Source of the DNA: an uncultured Verrucomicrobiales bacterium
GTDB lineage: Bacteria; Verrucomicrobiota; Verrucomicrobiia; Verrucomicrobiales; Akkermansiaceae
Reading direction: 5' to 3'
Assembly (NCBI GenBank): GCA_937905985.1
Contig: CALCWC010000148.1
Span: 1 to 5,116, forward strand
DNA length: 5,116 nucleotides
The notes beneath the pieces are model-generated. The model saw only the letters and a program-made list of their open reading frames with translations, did not search any database and had not been told where the DNA came from. A program made the position numbers and the translations under genes. Within the stretch, counting starts at the first letter, position 1; every line of letters starts with the position of its first letter. Shown here piece after piece: positions 1-5,116 of the stretch.

Positions 1-2
1 GC

Positions 3-863
3 GGCGGTTCCGCCCTGGAAGGCACGTTCTACGACTTGAAGCAGACCCGCCAGGGTTCCCCCACCAACATCCGCCTTGCCGGCAACCAAGTGGAGCAGGC
101 TGGCCAGATTGAGCTGATGCGCATTTACAACGAGTTCCAGAAGAGCTGGAACGAGGGCATCCTCTCCAAGTACTACCAGTCGCCCACCAAGCTGTATGCC
201 TCCAACTTCTGCCTGCCGAGCTGCAGCGCCGCCTACGCGCCGTACGCCTACCAGTGCAAGGACAAGGTGCAGCCCTCCGGCTGGGCGGCCGTGTACCGCG
301 GCAAGGTGAAGGCTCCCTCTTCCGGCACCTTCCGCTTTGTGGGCACGGGTGACGACTTGCTGATGGTGCGCTTCAACAACCAGACGGTGCTGGAGGCCGG
401 ATGGTCCATCCCCTCCACCTTCGACGGCACCAACAGCGCCACCACCGCCGGTTCCATCTCCGCGCAGGGCAAGGGCCAGGCCTACCACCAGGCCATCAAG
501 GACGGCAAGGATAGCGCCCACAAGGGTTACGAGTTCATCCAGCAGCCCGGCCTTACCAAGTGGAACCGCGAGCTTGAAGGCCTGACCGCCGGCTCCGAGT
601 TCACCGTGCAGGAGGGCAAGAGCTACCCCATCGAGATTTTCATCTCTGAAGTTCCCGGCGGTGCATTCGGCTTCGCCCTGCTCATCCAGAAGAAGGAGGG
701 TACGCAGTATGACAACAACAAGCTGGATCTCTTCCGCACCAACTTCTCCTGCCCCACCGCGGCGGACCTGCAGAAGCTGCTCCAGGAGGCCGGTTTCGGC
801 GGCGGTGCCATGGAAATGCCCGTCTTCAACCCGGATTCCCCCATCTGGGTGGCTGTTCCCTAA
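3..863 (+). CDS. PA14-like domain protein, C-terminal part (5' end outside window)
   Basis: The frame is open from the first bases, so the true start lies upstream. TTG at 36 falls in the middle of a continuous coding sequence and is not a start. The visible 286 residues begin with GGSALEGTFYDLKQ and contain a PA14-like beta-sandwich signature: a GWAAVYRGKVKAP stretch, then FRFVGTGDD around residues 110-118, VRFNNQTVLEAGW just after, and a final strand YPIEIFISEVPGGAFGFALLIQ. Cysteines at about 70, 74 and 85 fit an exported protein with a disulfide, but the signal peptide or membrane anchor would be upstream. The protein ends FNPDSPIWVAVP, which resembles the tail I recall for verrucomicrobial PA14 proteins; that is memory, not a search. 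PA14 modules often bind carbohydrate. The actual role is unknown. A terminator follows, so it is transcriptionally separate from the GH95 gene. Confidence 0.82.
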   Translation, partial: GGSALEGTFYDLKQTRQGSPTNIRLAGNQVEQAGQIELMRIYNEFQKSWNEGILSKYYQSPTKLYASNFCLPSCSAAYAPYAYQCKDKVQPSGWAAVYRGKVKAPSSGTFRFVGTGDDLLMVRFNNQTVLEAGWSIPSTFDGTNSATTAGSISAQGKGQAYHQAIKDGKDSAHKGYEFIQQPGLTKWNRELEGLTAGSEFTVQEGKSYPIEIFISEVPGGAFGFALLIQKKEGTQYDNNKLDLFRTNFSCPTAADLQKLLQEAGFGGGAMEMPVFNPDSPIWVAVP

Positions 864-872
864 GCAGATTTT

Positions 873-887
873 CCTAACAAGGTTAGG
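873..887 (+). other. Short hairpin just after the PA14 gene
   Basis: CCTAAC at 873-878 and GTTAGG at 882-887 form a perfect 6-bp inverted repeat with a 3-nt loop, 9 bases after the stop codon. It lies between the stop and the strong terminator. It could be a 3'-end structure, or it could be chance. Confidence 0.35.
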
Positions 888-900
888 CTAGAAACAAGAC

Positions 901-935
901 AAGCCCCATCCGCTCAGCGCGGGTGGGGCTTTTTT
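901..935 (+). terminator. Rho-independent terminator of the PA14 gene
   Basis: The stem is formed by 901-913 and 919-931. It has 13 pairs (AGCCCCATCC facing GGGTGGGGCT, with one G-T wobble, plus flanking pairs) around a 5-base loop. The 3' arm runs directly into a T tract at 930-935. It is 37 bases after the stop of the upstream gene and is a textbook intrinsic terminator, isolating that gene from the GH95 gene. Confidence 0.93.
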
Positions 936-961
936 AATACGCATTTTCCAGCCGTTTTATA

Positions 962-990
962 TTGACTTCCCGTCTGCGCATCCGTAGAAT
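962..990 (+). promoter_or_regulatory. Sigma-70-type promoter of the GH95 gene
   Basis: TTGACT at 962-967 and TAGAAT at 985-990 are separated by exactly 17 bases, close to the housekeeping consensus, with AT-rich sequence upstream (931-961). Transcription would start near 997, leaving about 14 bases before the ATG at 1011. No Shine-Dalgarno is visible in that leader. The call rests on sequence match alone. Confidence 0.72.
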
Positions 991-1010
991 ATCTGCCATA
1001 TCATTAAACC

Positions 1011-3503
1011 ATGAACAAGAGTACACTTCTCAGTTTGGCGTTGGGAAGCCTGGCCCCTGTGGCGATGGCTGATTTCCCGTCATCCAATTTCCTGTGGTAC
1101 GCGCAGCCGGCTGTGGTAACGGATATGTCCGTGCCGTGGGCTTCCGGCAAGACGCCCTGCGGCAACTACGGTGGCGGCGGCCAGGATGCCCTGGCCGTGA
1201 ACAGCAACTACTGCGCCACCGGCGCCGTGGGCAAGAAGACCGGCGACACCTGGGAATCCCAGACCCTTCCCATCGGCAACGGCCGCGTGGGCGGCACCAT
1301 CTTCGGCGGCGACCACCGCGAGCGCGTGAACCTGAACGAGGTTTCCCTGTGGACGGGTGGCCCCAACCTGCCCAACAACGGCAGCGGGTACGCCTACGGC
1401 CCCACGTCCGGCAAGGACCAGTTCGGCTCCTTCCAGCCTTTCGGCAACCTGTTCCTGGAGTTCGACGACATCAAGGCCGACGATACCGCCAAGTACAGCC
1501 GCTCGCTGGATTTGAAGACGGGTATCGCCGCGGTGGACTTCACCAACGCCGGCGTGCGCCACACCCGCGAGTGCTTTGTTAGCCACCCGGACGACGTGCT
1601 GGTCTACACCGCCAAGGTGGACAAGCCCGGCAGCCTGAATGCCAAGATTGGCCTTACTCCCTGCCACACGGTTTCCTTCAGCACCGCCGGCTCCGACACC
1701 ATCATCATGAGCGGCACGCTCGCCAACGGCGAGAAGTTCGAGGGCCGCATGCAGGTGCGCACCACCGGCGGCTCCGCCACGGTCACGGGTGCCGCACATG
1801 AGGTCAAGATGGAGTACGAGGGCGGCGGCGACGGCACCCGCCCCAAGTTTGACGGGCAGGGCATCCCCTACATCACCGTCAAGGGCGCCGACAGCGTGGA
1901 AATCTACGTTTCCCTGGCCACCGACTACAAGGAGGACTTCAAGGCCGACTGGAAGGGCAAGGACCCTGCCGCCAAGAACAAGGCCATCCTCTCCGCCATT
2001 GCCGGCAAGTCGCTGGCGGATATCCGCAAGGCCCACATTGCCGACCACAAGGCGCTCTACAACCGCATGAGCATCAACCTGGGCAAGACGGACGCCGAGA
2101 CGGCCAAGCTGCCCACCGACATGCGAATCGATAAGTACAAGAAGGAGCAGAAGGACCCCGAGCTGGAGGCCCTGGTGTACCAGTACGGCCGCTACATGCT
2201 GATTGCCGGCTCCCGCCCTGGCAACCTGCCGCTCACGCTCCAGGGTATCTGGAACGACAAGGTGCACGCCGCCTGGGGCAGCGACTACCACAACAACATC
2301 AACCTGCAGATGTGCTACTGGGGCGCGGAGGTGGCCAACCTCTCCGAGTGCCACCTGACCTTCATCGATTTCATGAAGGCCATGGAGGAGCCCCTGCACA
2401 ACATGACCCAGAAGGAGTTCGGCAACGACAAGAAGGGCTGGACCACCCGCATTTCCCAGAACATCTGGGGCGGCGGCGGCTGGGTGAAGTGGAATCCCCC
2501 GGTCAACGCCTGGTACGCCCTGCATGTTTGGGACCACTACCAGTTCACCAAGGACAAGAAGTTCCTCAAGGAGACCGGCTATCCCATCCTCAAGAGCATT
2601 TGCGAGTTCTGGGAGACCTCCCTCAAGGAGGTGGGCGAGGACGGCGAGGGCCTCATGACCGACAACGGCAAGAAGCCCCTCACCGTGGCCGAGCACCCCG
2701 AGCTCAAGGGCATCAAGAAGGGCTCGCTCGTCTCCCCCAACGGATGGTCCCATGAGCAGGGCCCCGTGGAGGACTGCTGCATGCACGACCAGCAGCTCAT
2801 CTGGGAGCTCTTCGACAACACCGCCAAGGCCGCCAAGGTCATCGGTGAGGATGCCGCGTGGGCCAAGGGCCTCATTGAGAAGCGAGACCGCCTGGTCGGC
2901 AACCGCGTGGCCCCCGGCGGCTACCTGCAGGAGTGGGTGGTGGACCGCCCCAACATGGTTTCCGGCCACCGCCACACCTCCCACCTCATCGGTGTGTTCC
3001 CCGGCTCCACCATCAGCAAGGCCAAGACCCCGGAGTTTGCCGCCGCCGCCGAGAAGAGCCTGGAGCTCCGCGGCATGAGCGGTGACAACCGCCGCAGCTG
3101 GACCTGGCCCTGGCGCACCGCCCTCTGGGCACGCTTCGGCAACCGCGAGAAGGCTTACGAGATGGTCAGCGGGTACATCCAGTACAACCTGCTGGACAAC
3201 ATGTTCGGCAACCATCCCCCCATGCAGATGGACGGCACCTACGGCATGACCGGCGGCATGAGCGAGATCTTCATCCAGTCCCATGCCGGCCAGATTGAGC
3301 TGCTGCCCGCCCTGCCCAAGCAGTGGCCCGACGGCTCCATCAAGGGTATCCGCGCCCGCGGCAACATTACCGTGGACATGACCTGGAAGGACGGCAAGGT
3401 GACCGACTACAAGCTCACCACCACCTCCAAGAACCCCAAGCCCGTCAAGCTTGTCGTCAACGGCAAGACCGAAAAGGTCACCCCCACCGCAGTGGCCAAG
3501 TAA
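1011..3503 (+). CDS. Secreted GH95 glycoside hydrolase, probable alpha-L-fucosidase
   Basis: An 830-residue protein. It has a signal peptide (residues 1-20, ending AMA before D21), so it acts outside the cytoplasm. GH95 enzymes are inverting (alpha/alpha)6-barrel hydrolases, mostly releasing alpha-1,2-fucose; some act on alpha-L-galactose. Family signatures in order: LWYAQPA (28-34); LPIGNGRVGGTIFGG followed by RVNLNEVSLWTGGPN in the N-terminal beta domain; GIWNDK (412-417); WGSDYHNNINLQMCYW with N429 and N431 matching the catalytic asparagine pair; SHEQ with E582 as the likely general acid; GHRHTSHLIGVFPG (from 652); and QMDGTYG with D741 matching the conserved active-site aspartate. The C-terminal beta domain is short. 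Oddities are a roughly 45-residue insert with C50 and C68 near the N-terminus and several altered signature residues. The start is fixed by the signal peptide and promoter. The family is certain; the exact sugar is not. Confidence 0.93.
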   Translation: MNKSTLLSLALGSLAPVAMADFPSSNFLWYAQPAVVTDMSVPWASGKTPCGNYGGGGQDALAVNSNYCATGAVGKKTGDTWESQTLPIGNGRVGGTIFGGDHRERVNLNEVSLWTGGPNLPNNGSGYAYGPTSGKDQFGSFQPFGNLFLEFDDIKADDTAKYSRSLDLKTGIAAVDFTNAGVRHTRECFVSHPDDVLVYTAKVDKPGSLNAKIGLTPCHTVSFSTAGSDTIIMSGTLANGEKFEGRMQVRTTGGSATVTGAAHEVKMEYEGGGDGTRPKFDGQGIPYITVKGADSVEIYVSLATDYKEDFKADWKGKDPAAKNKAILSAIAGKSLADIRKAHIADHKALYNRMSINLGKTDAETAKLPTDMRIDKYKKEQKDPELEALVYQYGRYMLIAGSRPGNLPLTLQGIWNDKVHAAWGSDYHNNINLQMCYWGAEVANLSECHLTFIDFMKAMEEPLHNMTQKEFGNDKKGWTTRISQNIWGGGGWVKWNPPVNAWYALHVWDHYQFTKDKKFLKETGYPILKSICEFWETSLKEVGEDGEGLMTDNGKKPLTVAEHPELKGIKKGSLVSPNGWSHEQGPVEDCCMHDQQLIWELFDNTAKAAKVIGEDAAWAKGLIEKRDRLVGNRVAPGGYLQEWVVDRPNMVSGHRHTSHLIGVFPGSTISKAKTPEFAAAAEKSLELRGMSGDNRRSWTWPWRTALWARFGNREKAYEMVSGYIQYNLLDNMFGNHPPMQMDGTYGMTGGMSEIFIQSHAGQIELLPALPKQWPDGSIKGIRARGNITVDMTWKDGKVTDYKLTTTSKNPKPVKLVVNGKTEKVTPTAVAK

Positions 3504-3525
3504 TATCGGCTTGCAACCCCATTCC

Positions 3526-3556
3526 CGGCCCCATCCTCCCCCGGAGGATGGGGCCG
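3526..3556 (+). terminator. Strong hairpin after the GH95 gene, probable terminator
   Basis: GGCCCCATCCTCC at 3527-3539 pairs perfectly with GGAGGATGGGGCC at 3543-3555, and C3526 with G3556 extends it to 14 pairs around a CCC loop. It lies 22 bases after the stop. There is no T tract directly behind it (the nearest is TTTT at 3573-3576), so it may stop transcription by another route or protect the 3' end of the message. Confidence 0.6.
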
Positions 3557-3695
3557 CTGCGTGCACTGGCGCTTTTCCCGCGAAATTGCGAATCCTTTCC
3601 ATAGCCCTGTGAGCGGAGGCCCGGGGGTGTTCACCCGCGTGCTCCCACCCCGGAACCCCGCCTGGGCCGTAGTGGATTGGAGCCAAGGTTTACCC

Positions 3696-3724
3696 TTGAC
3701 AAGTGCCACATCGTCAACTACGCT
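3696..3724 (+). promoter_or_regulatory. Sigma-70-type promoter of the small secreted protein gene
   Basis: A perfect -35 box TTGACA at 3696-3701 is followed after 17 bases by TACGCT at 3719-3724, a weaker -10 box that keeps the key TA...T positions. Only 6 bases separate the -10 box from the ATG at 3731, so the transcript would begin at or next to the A of the start codon (leaderless). Confidence 0.65.
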
Positions 3725-3730
3725 TCTATC

Positions 3731-4174
3731 ATGAAGATACGCCATATCTCCCTGCTGGTCGCAGCTTTGGCGCTGCCCCTGCACGCGCAGGAAACCGCAA
3801 GTGCCGCGCCTGCTGAACTCACTGCCGCAGAGCAGGCGGAGTACGCCGAGCAAAAGGCTCTCTGCACCGAGACTCTCAATCTGTTCAAAGAAAGCGTGGA
3901 GGTGCTCAAGCAGGTCAAGGACAAGGCTTCGGCGGAAGCCGCCGCTCCTCGGATGAAGGCCATCCTGGCCGGGATGGTTGAAAACAATGCCAAGGCCGGT
4001 GCCTTGGGACGCCCCGGCAAGGCGGTCGAACTCAAGATTGTGAACGAGTTTGAACCGCAATTGGTGCAGCTGATGAATGAGATGGAGAGTGCGGTGATTC
4101 TGTTGGAGGATAAGTCTTATTATGGTTCAGAAGCCCTGAAGGAGGTCTTGTCGGTCTTTTTCCCGTCGAGTTGA
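3731..4174 (+). CDS. Small secreted helical protein of unknown function
   Basis: A 147-residue protein that I do not recognise. It opens with a signal peptide, MKIRHISLLVAALALPLHAQ, with likely cleavage after HA at residue 19. The mature part is rich in Ala, Glu, Lys and Leu and should be mostly helical: about 29-64, 66-88 and 95-125 read as amphipathic helices, possibly a small helical bundle. There is one cysteine (C45) and no membrane segment after the signal. The reading frame also extends upstream to a TTG at 3677, but ATG 3731 is chosen because the signal peptide starts there and the promoter at 3696-3724 would otherwise lie inside the gene. Codon use is more relaxed than in the flanking hydrolases, especially at the 3' end (tct tat tat ggt tca gaa), suggesting lower expression or a different history. 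It lies between two glycosidase genes but has its own promoter, so a shared role is only a guess. Confidence 0.8.
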   Translation: MKIRHISLLVAALALPLHAQETASAAPAELTAAEQAEYAEQKALCTETLNLFKESVEVLKQVKDKASAEAAAPRMKAILAGMVENNAKAGALGRPGKAVELKIVNEFEPQLVQLMNEMESAVILLEDKSYYGSEALKEVLSVFFPSS

Positions 4175-4197
4175 TTCCCCGCGCCGCTTCAATGCGC

Positions 4198-4216
4198 CTT
4201 GCCGTTCAGCGGCAAG
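4198..4216 (+). other. Hairpin after the small secreted protein gene, possible weak terminator
   Basis: CTTGCCG at 4198-4204 and CGGCAAG at 4210-4216 form a perfect 7-bp stem with a TTCAG loop, 23 bases after the stop codon. No T tract follows, so it is at best a non-canonical terminator or a 3'-end stabilising structure. Confidence 0.45.
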
Positions 4217-4221
4217 AGTCG

Positions 4222-4258
4222 TCCCGCAACGTCAGCCGTTTTAGCTTGCCTTGCGGGA
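4222..4258 (+). repeat. 8-bp inverted repeat overlapping the GH110 promoter
   Basis: TCCCGCAA at 4222-4229 and TTGCGGGA at 4251-4258 are perfect reverse complements separated by 21 bases. The right arm includes the last base of the proposed -35 box and the start of the spacer, so it could be an operator-like site or a 3' hairpin of the upstream transcript. No factor is known for it. Confidence 0.4.
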
Positions 4259-4274
4259 GGGGAATCTGTACAAT
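4246..4274 (+). promoter_or_regulatory. Sigma-70-type promoter of the GH110 gene
   Basis: TTGCCT at 4246-4251 and TACAAT at 4269-4274 are separated by 17 bases. The -10 box is one base from consensus. The ATG at 4284 is only 9 bases past it, so the transcript should start within about three bases of the start codon. The purine-rich GGGAGGGG (4255-4262) lies upstream of the -10 box and is not a usable ribosome binding site. Confidence 0.65.
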
Positions 4275-4283
4275 CACGCGTAT

Positions 4284-5116
4284 ATGAGAGCAAACCTTAC
4301 CCTGACCGCCGTGGCGGTGCTGGCTTCCCTTACGGGAGCGCTGCAGGCCGCCACCTACGCTGTGGACCCCGTGAAGGGCAACGACAGCAACCCCGGCACG
4401 TCCAAGCAGCCGTGGAAAACCATGGCCCCGGTGAACAAGCTGGAGCTGAAGGGCGGGGACAAGCTGCTGGTGAAGCCGGGCACCATTGTGGGTTCCCTGG
4501 CCCCGCAGGTGAAGGGAAGCAAGGAGAAGCCCGTGGTTATCAAGTTTGCCCCCGGCAACTACCAGTGGCAGGCGGAGGGCCTGAACGAGGAGAAGCTGCA
4601 TATCTCCAACACCAACGATGCCCCGGACATGCCCAAGCGCGTGATGATTGACCTGCACGGAGCCAAGCATCTGGTCATCACGGGCGATGATGCCATTCTG
4701 TTCTGCCGCGGCCGCATGATGGAGATACACATGGACGAGTGCAAGGACGTGACCTTCAAGGATATCGCCATCGACTACGCGCGCCCGACCATCTCCGAGT
4801 ACACCGCGCTGGAGGTGGGGGACAAGGAGGCCGTGTTCCAGATACACCCTGACAGCAAGTACGTGATTGAGAACGGCAAGCTCAGCTGGGTGGGCGACGG
4901 CTGGAAGGAGGGCCCCGGCTGCTTTGTGCAGGAGTTCACCGCGGAGCCGCTGCATGTTTCCAACGTGGGCGGCAACAAGGGGCTTTCCGGCCAGGTGGAG
5001 GAGATTGAGCCCGGCAAGGTGCGCATGAGCTACGACAAGAACCCCGGTTTCCGCAAGGGGTCCACCTACCAGCACCGCCAGATCCGCCGCGAGTACGCCT
5101 CCGTCTTCTGCAACAA
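4284..5116 (+). CDS. Secreted GH110 alpha-galactosidase, N-terminal part (3' end outside window)
   Basis: The frame is open from ATG 4284 to the window edge: 277 full codons, about half the usual length of the family. It begins with a signal peptide (residues 1 to 22 or 23, ending ALQA/A). The mature start TYAVDPVKGNDSNPGTSKQPWKTM is typical of right-handed parallel beta-helix enzymes. RGRMMEIHMDECKDVTFKDIAIDYARPTISEYTALEV (142-178) and the RREYASVF region (268-275) match what I know of GH110. GH110 members are inverting alpha-1,3-galactosidases that remove terminal galactose from blood-group-B type glycans, some also from linear alpha-1,3-galactosides. The expected catalytic aspartates would lie past the window end, so activity and substrate subclass cannot be judged. 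It follows the small secreted protein gene by 109 bases and has its own promoter. Alternative: another beta-helix hydrolase, less likely. Confidence 0.88.
   Translation, partial: MRANLTLTAVAVLASLTGALQAATYAVDPVKGNDSNPGTSKQPWKTMAPVNKLELKGGDKLLVKPGTIVGSLAPQVKGSKEKPVVIKFAPGNYQWQAEGLNEEKLHISNTNDAPDMPKRVMIDLHGAKHLVITGDDAILFCRGRMMEIHMDECKDVTFKDIAIDYARPTISEYTALEVGDKEAVFQIHPDSKYVIENGKLSWVGDGWKEGPGCFVQEFTAEPLHVSNVGGNKGLSGQVEEIEPGKVRMSYDKNPGFRKGSTYQHRQIRREYASVFCN

Noticed and set aside
102..3302. A 15-base match GGCCAGATTGAGCTG at 102-116 and 3288-3302
   Set aside because: Both copies are in frame and encode GQIEL with favoured codons. In GH95 this segment follows SH near the end of the barrel and is a normal part of the family. 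A chance match is more likely than a repeat element.
3625..3636. GGGTG-TT-CACCC as a separate hairpin
   Set aside because: The 2-base loop is too tight and the sequence is GC-rich, so it is probably chance or part of the larger fold at 3618-3668.
1080..3686. 868-codon open frame on the - strand covering the whole GH95 gene
   Set aside because: It is in codon register with GH95, so it stays open simply because GH95 uses no TTA, CTA or TCA codons after its Ser24 (TCA at 1080-1082, which makes the antisense stop). The translation is a low-complexity run of G, A, V, L and H without any motif. It is a codon-bias shadow.
3677..3730. Upstream TTG extension of the small secreted protein
   Set aside because: It would add 18 residues before a clear signal peptide and place the TTGACA/TACGCT promoter inside the coding region. 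ATG 3731 is the better start.
4199..4651. 150-codon + strand frame overlapping the GH110 start
   Set aside because: Its composition (G, R, A, Q rich) is that of an out-of-frame reading. The overlapping GH110 frame has a signal peptide and family motifs.
4206..5075. 289-codon open frame on the - strand over GH110
   Set aside because: Same cause as above: it is the in-register complement of a G/C-ending coding sequence. It has no promoter or domain, and it would run through the GH110 promoter region.
1..5116. tRNA, rRNA, CRISPR array, insertion sequence or attachment site
   Set aside because: No cloverleaf, no spaced direct repeats, no transposase or integrase frame, and no terminal repeats were seen on either strand.

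Overview
The window is GC-rich and all its genes lie on the + strand. Codons ending in G or C are strongly preferred in the larger genes. It looks like a chromosomal stretch from a Verrucomicrobiota bacterium of the Akkermansia type. That assignment rests on three things: two secreted mucin-type glycosidases (GH95 and GH110), a PA14-like protein of the style common in that phylum, and promoters that sit almost on top of the start codons with no Shine-Dalgarno. It is an inference from protein families; no marker gene is present.

Layout: (1) 3-863, the 3' end of a PA14-like protein whose start lies outside the window, followed by a strong intrinsic terminator at 901-935. (2) 1011-3503, a complete, secreted, divergent GH95 glycoside hydrolase (probable alpha-L-fucosidase) with its own -35/-10 promoter, followed by a 14-bp GC-rich hairpin. 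(3) 3731-4174, a small secreted, Ala/Glu/Lys-rich helical protein of unknown function with its own promoter. (4) 4284 to the window end, the N-terminal part of a secreted GH110 alpha-galactosidase, again with its own promoter; it is cut by the window edge.

How they may work together: GH110 enzymes remove the terminal alpha-1,3-galactose of blood-group-B type glycans, and GH95 enzymes remove the alpha-1,2-fucose of the resulting H structure. The two neighbours could therefore act in sequence on host mucin O-glycans outside the cytoplasm. Each gene appears to be transcribed separately, so this is a cluster of monocistronic units and not a classical operon. No transporter, regulator, mobile element, RNA gene or CRISPR array is visible. 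No clearly new system is evident. The points most worth a second look are the repeated near-leaderless promoter layout, the unusual GH95 N-terminus and active-site variants, the unknown small secreted protein, and the inverted repeats upstream of GH110.
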